Assembly (NCBI GenBank): GCA_905182985.1
Contig: CAJJDN010000007.1
Coordinates: 53,443-117,442 of the forward strand
Direction of reading: 5' to 3'
Origin: Paramecium sonneborni
Taxonomy: Eukaryota > Ciliophora > Oligohymenophorea > Peniculida > Parameciidae
Length of the DNA stretch: 64,000 nucleotides
How positions within the stretch are numbered: the stretch's first letter is position 1; each line of letters begins with the position of its first letter. The notes beneath the pieces are model-generated. The model searched no databases and was not told the DNA's origin. It worked only from the letters and a program-made list of their open reading frames with translations. This document shows positions 23,852-34,766 of the stretch, piece by piece. The position numbers and the translations under genes were made by a program.

Positions 23852-24571
23852 ATGTAGGAGGAAGAGGATTTTGATTTTTTGATGAAAATAATAATAGTAG
23901 GAGATTCAGGAGTAGGTAAAACAAATTTGGTGATTCGTTTTACTTAATAAACATTTTTGGATAATAGTAAACCAACAGTGGGAGTGGAATTATTTTCTAG
24001 GAATATTGATATAATGGGAAAGACAATAAAGGCTTAAGTATGGGATACAGCAGGTTAAGAGAAGTATAAATAGAATTAAAAAAGAGATTTCGAGCAATAA
24101 CTCATGCATATTATAGAGGTGCAGTAGGTGCAATGATATGTTATGATATTACAAAAGAATAGTCATTTTTGAATGTTGAGAAATGGATGGATGAATTGAG
24201 AGATCATGGAGATAATAATTTGATGATGATGTTGATAGGGACAAAGTGTGATTTAGAGAGTAAAAGAGTATATTAATAGTTTCAATTAGGTTGTGAGAAG
24301 TGACGATGGAGTATAAAAAGCATAATAATATAATATGCCATTTTTAGAGACATCATCATTAAAAGCTATAAATGTAGGAAAAGCTTTTTCGGTATTGCTT
24401 GAAAGTATTAATGAAGATTGATTTTTAGAGATTTATATTGGATTTGATAAATAAGGATAGGAATATTTGAAGAGAGCAAGTTTAAAATTAAGTTCTGAAC
24501 CAATAGGAATATAGATGAGTGAATAAAATAAGATAGAAACGACAAATAATAAGAAGAGGCAATGTTGTTGA
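23852..24571 (+). CDS. Rab-family small GTPase (Rab11-like)
   Basis: This is a vesicle-traffic GTPase. Motifs in order: P-loop GDSGVGKTN, switch I with [37 protein letters not shown] (T in place of the usual N of NKxD), and ETSSLKA. It ends KKRQCC, a double-cysteine geranylgeranylation signal. Sequence around switch and interswitch and the phrase [12 protein letters not shown] resemble Rab11. Introns are 24064-24086 (23 nt, ending GAG, confirmed by the conserved EKFRAI junction), 22 nt (TAG), and 24 nt (TAG), leaving 217 codons. An N-terminal acidic extension MQEEEDFDF precedes the GTPase fold. The likely site is recycling or contractile-vacuole membranes (inference). Confidence 0.92.
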
Positions 24572-24635
24572 GAATGACTTATTTAATTTAATTTAAAATT
24601 ACTAATAAGTTAACATTTAATTAAATATTTAATTT

Positions 24636-26173
24636 ATGAGCACATTTTATTTATTTGAGGCAGCAGCTGGTTTAGCCTTATTTTAATGTGATAGTATAGA
24701 TGAAACTAATGTTAAATCTAAATAGATTCAAAAACAATTCTCTGAGTTTGGTTAATTCACAGAAGTATGTCATTTAAAAGTATTGATAAATATTTATTAA
24801 GGCATTTTAACCATTTGTGTCTGCTGAAATAGCTTTAAATAATGCTTTATCAATTCATTCAGGTTCTGTGACTTAAGAATTAGTAGATTTTTTATCAACT
24901 AATTTACCACCTGTTGGAAAGAAAAGCAAGTAATTTATTATCAATATTATTATTATAGTTTTTCAATTGCTATTTGTGATAAAGGTTTAGCTGCTGGACT
25001 TTAATAATATTTAAATTTAAAGAGTAAAATGAATGAAGCAACTGCTTAAGTATTTAGAGGAATTAGAACACATTTTGTTGAATTTTTAAGAAATGAAGAT
25101 TTCAAAGAACGAGATTATATTTAAGCTTAATTAGGTTTAGCACATTAAGTATCAAGAAATAAAGTTAAATTGGATATTAATAGAGAAGATAAACATGTAA
25201 CTTAAGCTATTAGCATAATTGAATAATTAGATAAAGATCTTAATACCTTAAGTATGAGAATTAAAGAATGGTATTCATGGCATTTCCCAGAATTAGCCAA
25301 AATTGTCACAGATAATCGTATTTTTACTAGAATTGTAGATACTTATGGAGATAAGAAGAATATTAATGATTAAGCCTTATAAGAAATTGAAGAAATTACA
25401 ACTGATGCTGAATTAGCTAAATAAATTGTTGAAGCTTCTAAAATATCTATGGGATAAGATATTTCTGAAATTGATTTATCTACACTTAAAGATTTATGTA
25501 TTAGAGTTTTAAATCAATTTGAATTCAGAGATAATATTCAAGAATATTTAAAAAATAAAATGACAAATATTGCACCAAATCTTACAGCATTAATTGGTGA
25601 AAATGTAGCTGCTAAATTAATTGCCCATGCTGGATCATTAATTAATCTTGCCAAATATCCTGCTTCTACTATTTAAATCTTAGGAGCTGAAAAAGCATTA
25701 TTTAGAGCTTTAAAAACTAGAGGAAATACTCCTAAATATGGTTTATTATATCATAGTACATATATTGGTAGAGCTAATGGAACTGATAAAGGAAAAATAT
25801 CAAGGTAATCATTTTAAATATTATTTTTATTAGAAATCTAGCCAATAAATGTGCTATTGCTTCAAGATTAGATCATTTCTTAATATAACCTACTGAAAAA
25901 TTTGGAATCAAACTAAAAGATTAAATGGAATAAAGATTGAAATTTTTAACTGCTGGAGGTGAATTAAATAAAAATACTGATATTATGGATGAAGTTTTAA
26001 CTGAATTAAAAGGAGAAGGGCTCTATTTTGAAAGTGAAAAATAATTAACCAAATAATAAAAGAAATCCAAAAAATCTAAATCTAAAAAAGTTGTGGAAGA
26101 AGTCCTTGAACAACCTGAAGAATAACCATAAGAGGCACCAAAAAAAAAGAGAAAATCATCAAAATAATAATGA
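24636..26173 (+). CDS. NOP56: NOP56, box C/D snoRNP core protein
   Basis: This is a nucleolar core protein of box C/D snoRNPs that guide 2'-O-methylation of rRNA. N-terminal NOP5NT region [16 protein letters not shown]; central coiled coil; Nop domain with [62 protein letters not shown] and [20 protein letters not shown]. The [16 protein letters not shown] wording fits NOP56 rather than NOP58. The C-terminus is a [10 protein letters not shown] / [10 protein letters not shown] nuclear-localisation-rich tail. Introns: 24765-24801 (37 nt, AAG), 24930-24958 (29 nt, TAG), 25805-25833 (29 nt, TAG); 481 codons with stop. Confidence 0.96.
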
Positions 26174-26711
26174 TATATTAATAGTATATTAAATAAAATG
26201 TTACAATAAGTTTAATCGTTTTACTTTTACTCATTTCTACTATTTTGAAAGTATCTCTTTCAATTATTATTTTATATCTGATCTTTCATTTATCTATATT
26301 TTTCAATTCTTTTTTTTTATTTTTATATTTTAATTAAATATTAAATTAAATATCTGTAGAATTATGGTTAGCTAATTTCTAAAAGATTCTAAATAAATTT
26401 TTTTGCTTTATCATCATTTTTAATTGTATGAATCATTTTCGCTTATCAAAATTATGTAAAACTGATAAGTGAACATAATTTAATTTAAGCATTTATCAAT
26501 ATTTTTTAACTAATAAAATTATTTTTAGTCAGATAATTTATTTCTATATAAAGTTTCTTTAATAACTTAACCAATGATTATTTTTGGATAATTTTCATTT
26601 TTTACATTCATTAACTTCATTCATATTGTAATAAAATAATTTAAATTTTATTCTGAATAGTTCAAGAAAAATGTTATTTTGGTAATAATGTTTTAACAAA
26701 AATAATAAAGA
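26174..26711. other. Convergent intergenic region, no gene supported
   Basis: This is A+T-rich sequence between the NOP56 stop and the convergent unknown gene. I looked for RNA genes and further exons and found nothing I can support. Confidence 0.6.
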
Positions 26712-27304
26712 TCAGAATTCAGTATCATTGTCATTATCTATCTACCAACCATTTAAACGATTAAATGTTTCTCTAAAAATAGTTTCATGTCTAATTTATC
26801 TTATTTATTTACGATCAACATGTAGTTTTCCAGGTCTTATCAGCCAATCACACTTCTCTCTATTTATATAGAAAATCTACCTATTTTTCTTTTTTAATTT
26901 TAATTTGAATCTGAGATTGTAAAATTAACACTCTTTTTACGAGAGATTAACTATTCGAGGCTCTTATCAGCCTGTTATTATATTGATGCAATTCGATTTC
27001 TTTTTATAACCTATCGGTTGTTAATAAAAATCTAATTTAATTATTTGGATGATTTGCTTTGAGGTTTGATTTGCTATTAATTGATATCACGTTTTTGTTA
27101 TCTTTCTTTGATATAAGCATCAAATAAGTTTTATGCTGAAGATATTGGTTAAGAAATATGAGTGGAATGTGATTTATTAATTCTGGCTTATTGAATTTCA
27201 ACTTAAAGTATGGTTTAATGTGTTTTTCTACGCATTTAATGTAAGTAATTCTATTAGAAGTAATATACAAGATCTTCAGGTGATCTATTTCTTTAATCTG
27301 CCAT
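26712..27304 (-). CDS. Hypothetical basic protein
   Basis: The ATG at 27304 gives MADQRNRSPEDLVYYFQQ. One intron (26858-26880, 23 nt, ending GAG) joins a Q/K-rich N-terminal part (AQNLFDAYIKERQQKR, ADKSLEQLISRKKSV) to a distinctive C-terminus: KCDWLIRPGKLHVDRKQIR, QIRHETIFRETFNRLNGW, then an acidic end DNDNDTEF. The total is 190 codons with stop. The C-terminal block looks conserved, but I do not recognise the family. Other minus-strand frames are open over the first exon; this frame was chosen because it joins cleanly to the C-terminal block. Confidence 0.65.
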
Positions 27305-27338
27305 TATTATAAATAAATTAATATATATATATATTAAA

Positions 27339-27798
27339 ATGTATAAGATCTTTCCTTAACCATCTGATTATTTGGCTCCAATGACCGAGAAAGAAAAAGT
27401 GTAAGAGTGAGTTTATAGTAAAAAGCTTATTAGAAAAATGGAAGAGCAATGAATTGTAGAATGAAAAGAAGAATGCCATAAAGATTAGATTATTTTTATA
27501 TTTAGGAATAAGTACGACAATATATGGATTATTGGGAAATTATTTAGTGAGTTCAATAGTAAAAGACATGGAGAGATCAGGAATGCAAAAGATGGAAATG
27601 GAAGCATAAAATATAAGAGATAGTATAAAGAGAGCAGATTTCAAGTATGCCAGAAGTACAGAGATTAGTAATTAAATGTTGAAGATAATGAAATATAAAT
27701 AGTTGGTATAAGGAATTTGTTGTATTATGGGATTAACTTATGGATTAGCCTAGATGAGAATGTATGTAAAAGAGTATGCAGAGAATTATTAAAATTGA
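27339..27798 (+). CDS. Small membrane protein, function unknown
   Basis: Protein of 144 residues starting MYKIFPQPSDYLAPMTEKEK. A 25-nt intron ending AAG (skipping a TAG just upstream) joins EKV to LLEKWKSNELQNEKK. Two hydrophobic helices are visible (LFLYLGISTTIYGLLGNYLV and LVQGICCIMGLTYGLAQM) separated by a charged helical loop (KDMERSGMQKMEMEAQNIR). It begins 34 bp from the divergent gene at 26712-27304. It could be an organellar or ER protein; no family was recognised. Confidence 0.65.
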
Positions 27799-27935
27799 GT
27801 TTTATAATTATTTAACGAATGCAATATAGACTTTAATTGTAGTAGATTAATTAGAATACTAATGTTATTCCAATCTCCATTATGTAATCTCTCAAGGGTT
27901 TAAGCAAGTATTTTAAATAGAAAAAAGGCACTTAA

Positions 27936-28727
27936 ATGTAAAGATCTTGTACATCATTATCACCAAAATAGAATATTACTAGAAATAACTCTAATTAAGT
28001 TGAAAATCAACTCTTTAATTTTGTAAATAATAATGAGAATAGATCAGTTCCAAATTTGTTTGAAAATGTTTAAAAAAAAAATACAAATCTTGCTATTTCT
28101 CATAAACCTCTAAAAGGTAGAAGTTCATCTATTATGATGAATAATGTTACTTAGGAAGATTGGAAATAGAAATATTTATAATTAAAAGATACTTTAAATT
28201 AACGTATTACCTTCCTAGAATAAGAATTATAAAAGATTTATTCTATTGAAAATAATGCAACTAGCATTATTGATTCTTTAAATCATTAAATCAATCAATA
28301 AAACTTATAATTAGAGGCTTATAGGAATAGAGTAAGAGAAATTGAAATAGATTTAGAAAATAAGAATTAATAAATAAAAAAACTAACAATTGATAATAAG
28401 TAATTCTAGAAAATAATTAATGAAAAAAATAATTAAATAGATTTATGGAGATAAGATTTAAAAATTCCAAAATAACCATTTCTGACTACTGCAATGAAAT
28501 AAATTTAATAAATTTTTGAATAATTAGAAGTATAGATTCATAATTATATAGAATTCTTAAACTAATTATAAAATTCATACATAATTAAGTCAAAATTTAT
28601 CAATATCATCATCATCAATGGTAGAAATGATAAATTAGATGAAGGAATCTTCTTGATATAAATATATATTGATTAATTTATAATGACTCAAAACATTCTA
28701 TTGTTTAATTCTCTTTTAAGATTATGA
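27936..28727 (+). CDS. Coiled-coil protein
   Basis: The ATG at 27936 gives MQRSCTSLSPKQNITR; 264 codons without introns. The centre is a coiled coil (YLQLKDTLNQRITFLEQELQ, IDSLNHQINQQNLQLEAYR, EIDLENKNQQIKKLTIDNKQ). The C-terminus is hydrophobic and less convincing. Its last ~40 bases overlap the end of the convergent CFAP96-like gene. It is probably a cytoskeletal or ciliary structural protein (inference only). Confidence 0.6.
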
Positions 28728-29714
28728 GGAAAACATGAAATGCTTGGAGTAGGTCTAACCATTTCCATTAAATGGTTAGGTCTAATTTAATATATAATTA
28801 TACTTGAATGGATCTTTTCCTTTAACAAAATCTATTCTTTAAGTTGGCTTTAAAGGATTTCCCTTATATTCAGGATATTTGCTTAAACACCCAGTCTCAC
28901 CACTTTTATTTGGATTTGAAGGTTTAAAAGGAGCCTCATGTTTCATGATATTTGGTTTAAATTCTTTGACTTGAGTTGGCTATATTCTATAATAAGTTTA
29001 CTTTAGGTAAATTAGTTTCACCAAAGACTTATTTATCAGTGCTGAAGTTATCAGTTGTGTAAATAGTGCTTTTGAATGGTTATTTGTCTTTGAGCAATTT
29101 TTATTCATTAAAGATTCTTTCTCTTTCAAATTGTTTATAACGATTGTACTCATCCTTTTCATGTTTAGGGAAATGACCTAATTGATTAGATTCAGGATTT
29201 GTGGTCACATTTTTAGGTCCAATATTAACTCTGCCATCACTTCCTTTATGATTATTTGGACCTTTAGGTATTTCAAAATCAGCCTAGTGAGGATAAACAC
29301 CTCCAACAAGCTCTTTAAAGCCAGATGGAGGAACAAAGTTTTTTTTATCATCAGAAGAATATTTTTTATTTTCTTCTAATTCTTAGATGCGAATTTTTCT
29401 TTCAGGGTCTATATATTTATCACCAATGGTTGTAAAGCCTAATTAGCTAAAGTAGGATGACTTGATTTTGCCTGATTGAGGAGCTGTAACTTTAATATTT
29501 GAAGGGGAAGTGATTGGTTTTCCTTATTCATTACGAGCAGCTATGCTTTAAAACAAATAATAAAACGTCTTGGTTTGTTATCATAACTATTATCACCTAA
29601 ACCTAGGGGAACAGGTGAAGAGAATAGTCCAAATCTTTATACTGTAGCTAATTTCTCAGTATCTGCTAAGGCCTTTTTACCTATTTCATTTAATGTTGCT
29701 TCTCTTTCAGACAT
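28688..29714 (-). CDS. CFAP96 (C4orf47)-like cilia-associated protein
   Basis: The ATG at 29714 gives MSEREATLNEIGKKAL, then RFGLFSSPVPLGLGDN, FTTIGDKYIDPE, KKNFVPPSGFKELVGG, RVNIGPKNVTTNPE, PFKPSNPNKSGETGCLSKYP and the C-terminal VRPTPSISCFPHN. The order FGLF...GDKY..P...F.P..G / F.PS.P.K.G....YP matches what I recall of CFAP96, a ciliary/centrosomal protein in other eukaryotes. Three introns (26 nt GTT...TAG, 22 nt, 22 nt) leave 319 codons with stop. It starts 30 bp from the divergent coiled-coil gene at 29745 and overlaps its convergent neighbour at the 3' end by about 40 bp. The assignment rests on remembered motif order only. Confidence 0.65.
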
Positions 29715-29744
29715 AATTTATATAATAATTAATTAATCAGTTAA

Positions 29745-30676
29745 ATGGATAGCAAAGAGAACTATTTTAACATCAAATAAATTACAGAATCTTTTAAGAA
29801 TGTTAAAAAATATTCATAACATTCTAATACTATTTTAGATATGTTTCTAGATATCATTTAGAAATTAGATAAATCATCTAAAGATTATTTATCTAAAGTT
29901 ATTCCTATTGATGATGATAAATAAACACTTAGCTAAGTTGATAATATTATTATCATCAATTATTTCAAATAAATTGTCATCTATCTTATCAAAACTAAGG
30001 TTGAATTAGAAGAAAAAACTCAATTATAAGAATCTTAATCTCAATATGAATCTTTGATATAAAAACTTGAAGCTGATATACGTTAACATATTCGAATTGA
30101 ATAATAACTTAGAATCTATACTGAAACTCTTCAATAAAAAATTGACGATTTCATTATTGAAAGAGAATAGTAAAATTAAATCATTAAAGAATATGAATAA
30201 TAAATCAAATAAAAAAATAAAGATATTGTTATCTATTAAAGTGAAATTCGTAAAGTAATTAATTCGAATCAATCTAAATAACAAAAACTCATTACAGAAC
30301 CAATTCTTGAAGATCATCAAACAATTTATTAAGTTAATAAACTTAATTTAACTAATTATACTCATCATCGTAAAAACAGTCAACTTAATGATGATAAATC
30401 TGCAGCTAATAATAGTAAGTATCATTAATAAAAGAATCTTAACTCAACAGTTACAAAAACTCACCAGAAAAAATACCAATTCGAAAGATATCTGTTACAA
30501 ATTATGCTGAGACCAAAGCCATTAAATAACCTACACTAATTCGATAACCATGGTAAATGTTAAGTTATTTTATAATTAGTCCTATATCATATACACATTT
30601 AAAAACTGAAGCTTAAATCAGTTATCGGAGTAACAGTTAAGATAGCTAATAAGTGTTAAAAAATTAAATAAAATGA
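29745..30676 (+). CDS. Coiled-coil protein
   Basis: The ATG at 29745 gives MDSKENYFNIKQITESFK. Introns of 20 nt (ending AAG, about 30415) and 27 nt (TAG) leave 295 codons. Residues ~85-190 form a continuous coiled coil (KVELEEKTQLQESQSQYESL, IQKLEADIRQHIRIEQQ, KIDDFIIEREQQNQIIKEYE). The C-terminus is basic and Ser/Gln-rich. It shares a 30-bp divergent intergenic space with the CFAP96-like gene, consistent with coregulation (inference). Confidence 0.7.
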
Positions 30677-30795
30677 TTTCACACTATAAAATATTTTATA
30701 TTACATTTATTAAGTAAACACTATCATTTTCATTGAATTTCAAATCAAAATTGGATTGTAAAGTCAAAAAAAAGTTATCTTAATAATTATAATTA

Positions 30796-31290
30796 ATGAG
30801 TTCACAGATTAATGATGTTTTGAGAAATGAGACAATATACTTTCGCAAATCAAATCTTCTTAGAAAGGCTACTAATTCATAAAATAAGTTATTTAGAAAA
30901 GGTTTGATTTAAGATAGTTTAAATGATCCAACACATCCAATTAATTCCATAATTAAAAATGAAGATGCTTTTGTTCCCTATTTACACGAAAGAAATAGTT
31001 TAGGTCGCTTAATTAAAAAACCAAACTTATCATCTAATAGAGAAATCACTAATAAATAATTAGTTAAATCATCGCTAAAATTGCCAAGAAATTAAAAAAT
31101 TTGTACTTTCCTATAAAGTGAACCTCCCAATTCAAATCGATCCTATGGACAGAAGACTAAAACATAATCAACAGCAGATTCATTTTATTCTTTCTTTACA
31201 TTCAATAAATATAATCCAAATTTCTTACTAAAATCCAAAAACAGTGAACCATTTAGTTTTAAAAAATCGTTTTATTAAAAATAACTATGA
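30796..31290 (+). CDS. Hypothetical basic protein
   Basis: Intronless 164-residue protein, MSSQINDVLRNETIYFRKSN. It is rich in Lys, Asn and Ser, with phrases NSLGRLIKKPNLSSNREIT, SSLKLPRNQKI and SYGQKTKTQSTADSFYSFF. It has no membrane helix or coiled coil. Its stop is 17 bp from the convergent stop of the large coiled-coil gene. Function unknown. Confidence 0.55.
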
Positions 31291-31307
31291 TTTATATAAA
31301 ATTATCA

Positions 31308-34300
31308 TCATTAATTTGCTGATGACATGATAGCTTATTTCACACTTTTAGTTGTCATTATTTTCTACGTTTAATAACTAATTGAAATATAATAGTTAAT
31401 TTTACTTTTTATCGGGACTTAAATAGTTTTATACCTAAGGCTGAAGATTTACTATTCTTTAGGAAACTTAGGACTATTTCACTTCATTTTATGATTACAA
31501 TCTATCTATCTGTTAGTTGTAAGATGTAGGAATCTAAGAAATTTAATTCATTCCAGATTATCTAGTTATAATTTAAATATTGCTCTTCTAAATTCCTGAA
31601 ATCTATTGTCCTACTAATTAATTAACAATCAATTAATCGTTCTATTTTTCTGTAAAAATCTATCTTTTAATCTTATTCTCTAATCTTGCATTTTCTTATT
31701 CTAAAATGTGTAAACGTGATTCATAATCGGTTATACTTGTAATTAAAACTTAAATTTTATTCTCTTATTCTTATCTTAAGTTTTTCTATCTTTCAATTTC
31801 TATATTTAATGTTTGAATTTCATGTTCATATTCTGTGATTGTTAATTACAATCGTTTAACTTAATCATTACTTATATTTGATTATTAAGATCTTATTTAT
31901 GTTATTTCAATCTTTGTTGAATTATATTACTACTCTAATTATTAATACATAGATCTTTACTAATTCAGTTCCATTTTTGTTTGTTACAATTGATATGACA
32001 ATTATTATATTTCTTGAGTGCTTTATTACTACAATCTATTTTCTAAATTTTATCTCTCTACAGTTAATCTAGAAATAAACTGTTATTCTAGTTCATCTCT
32101 AATTTATATATCTAAATTGCGCATTTCCAATTGTAATTTATTGATTTATTAATTCTTAGCTTATAATTCATACTCTAATTCCCTTAATCTGTTACTTAAT
32201 CTATCTATTTCTATAGAGCTACTCTTAAAAGTTTCACAATCTCTTTATATTACAATAAATCTCTAATTTATTTATTCATATTCATTTTTATATTTAAGAC
32301 TTTATTCTTTCAAAATTGAAATCTCTTAATTCAATTATAAATTAATTTATCTCAATTATTATAATTGATCTCTTAAATTTTAACTATCAAATTAACTTTA
32401 TCTATTTATTTATTCTCTTATTTATCTTAATTCAACATTTTATTCTTAATATTTGATTTATAATTGATCATATTAGATTTATAAAGATCTATATTCTTGT
32501 TATAATGATTAAAATTCAAAAAGTCCTTACTGATTAAATTTTTACTCAGCAAATTATATTTCTGCTCTCAATCTTTCTTAGTATGATTATTCAAATTTAG
32601 ATTCTTAATTTTACAATTACATTCTCAACTACTGAATTTAAGACTCATATTAAAAAACATGTTATTCATATTGATTAATCCTTTATTTTAATACTTCAAG
32701 TTCTTTAGTATTCTATTAAGTGTATTTAATTTCACTTTCTCTCTCTAATAATATATAATTTTAATTTAACGACTCATAGTCATTTCTATATTTTCTAACT
32801 TACTCATTCAATTATTAAATTTCATTTTATTACCAACTACACCTTTCTTATATTGTTTAATATTCATTCTATATATTAGTGAATTAATAAACATTTTTCT
32901 CCATTTACGATTTCTAAGATTTTAACTACAAATTTTCTTAATTCAATATTTCTTGATCATTTTGATATTTTTTAATAAGATCTTTATAAGATTAGATTTC
33001 AGATTGAATCATTTTATATTAATTTTACAAAGTTTAATATTCCTCTTTAATACTTATTAGTTAAAATTATGATTATTATGTTGATTACTAATTTTATAAT
33101 TAAGATTATAAATTGGAATTCTAATTTAATAGCAATTAATATTAATGGTTTGTATTTCTCAACTATTATTCTAATTCAATAATTTTTTATCTTAATTAAT
33201 CTAGCTCTTAAGTATTGTTTTGATATTGATCACTTTATCTCTAAAATATCATTAATTCATTAGATAATCTTTCATAATCTTATTAATATTTATTTTTCTC
33301 TTCTCTTAATTAATTCATTTCTTATTAATATTAATTTTAATTTTGATTTTTCAACATTCTAATCTCTTCTTAATATTAATTTTAGGTTGAACTAATTCTT
33401 TAATCTCTTTCATTTAAATCTTAAATCAATATTTATATATCTTATTCCATCTCTGCAATTTTTCTTTTTAAAGAATCAACCTCTTATGTATCAGATTTTC
33501 TACTATCAAAACTAATTCTATATCCATTAATTTCTTTTTTAGATTTATCAACTTCTAATTTTAATTAATCAACTTATAATTCATATTATCTAATTCTTTC
33601 TTAAAGATAGGTAATTTAATTATCTTTTTGTGCAACCTTTTGTTCAATCGCATAAGCTTATTCTTAAGTTTATGAAGCTTTATAACGATCTTACCAAACT
33701 AAAACTTCATGTTACAAAGCAGATATTCTTTTTAAATAACTTTCAATTTCAGCATTTTAATTTTTATGAAAAGATTTTACATTTGATTATTAGATTTCTT
33801 AAATATATTATTCACAATTAAAATTCAATCTTTATATTTCTTATTATTAATCTTAAATTTTATCTTCCAATAATTTAATTCTTCTTTTATAATCATCTCT
33901 TTCATTTCTAAATTGATCTAAATCTATATTATATGATAATTTTGAACTGTTTTATTATATTTATATTTATGATTATTAGAACTTTTAACTTAATAAATTC
34001 TTCGCTATTGTTAGATCTTCTTTCTCTTAAGTTAATTATTTAATTTAATCTTTTAATTCATAAATTTCTTAATTTGGTTAATATGAAATAAATGATGTCT
34101 TTTTAAGTTATTCTTCTAATTATTTAATCTATTATTTTAACTAATTAACTTCTTAATCTTTAGATATACTACTGACATTTCTTTCTAATCTAAACTTATA
34201 TTCATTATTTTCCTATTTTAACTTATTTATCTCATCTTTATATTTATTAATTTCAAAATCGTTGCCTTAATTAACAGTTGTAATTCGACTCATTCCTTTT

Positions 34301-34666
34301 TCAGCTTGTAATTATTTATACTTATTTTTCCATTAATCTAATTCTTTTAAATAATCTGATATCTAATTGTTTAAAGAATTAACACTTTCTCTTAAGTTTG
34401 CAATTTCTAATTATAACGATTTATATACCTCTATCTTTTGTTTCAATAATTTTTTAAAAAGATGCTTAATCAGTTATTGTATATTACTCTTACATAAGGG
34501 GATTAGTTTAAACTCTATAATCTTCAGATCTTAATCAATTAAATACATCAATTTACCTAATTTAAGTATTTGTAACATATTATTGATATTAAACATTTCT
34601 TTAAGATGGATAATTATCCATTCTTTAATCTGTAGTTTCTATTTTGTAATGTGTGAATCCACTCAT
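31308..34666 (-). CDS. Large coiled-coil protein (~1,090 aa)
   Basis: The ATG at 34666 gives MSGFTHYKIETTDQRMDNYP, followed by a disordered stretch and then near-continuous heptads for ~900 residues (EIANLRESVNSLNNQISDYL, ELDQWKNKYKQLQAEK, EINKLKQENNEYKFRLER, QLKQQIKQLEEQLKK). Introns: 27 nt (AAG), 22 nt (TAG), and a 34-nt GTT...AAG intron close to the C-terminus that leads to YVKQAIMSSANQ and the stop; 1,092 codons. It resembles rootlet- or basal-body-type structural proteins in composition, but long coiled coils cannot be assigned by eye. Confidence 0.75.
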
Positions 34667-34766
34667 CTGATAAAAAATTGTTAAAAAAATAAATTATATT
34701 AATAATTGATTATCAATTCATTCTATTTTTGATATTTTACTAAGATTGATTTCTGATTTTAATAAA

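Noticed and set aside
26820..26965. Repeated TCTTATCAGCC motif suspected to be a small RNA element
   Set aside because: Both occurrences fall in coding sequence of the minus-strand gene at 26712-27304.
29182..29379. Plus-strand open frame MIRFRICGHIFRSN
   Set aside because: It is antisense to the CFAP96-like coding sequence.
30024..30320. Minus-strand open frame of about 98 codons
   Set aside because: It lies antisense to a clear coiled-coil exon of the gene at 29745-30676; composition is mirror low-complexity.
33630..33821. Plus-strand open frame inside the large coiled-coil gene
   Set aside because: It is antisense to continuous heptad-repeat coding sequence.
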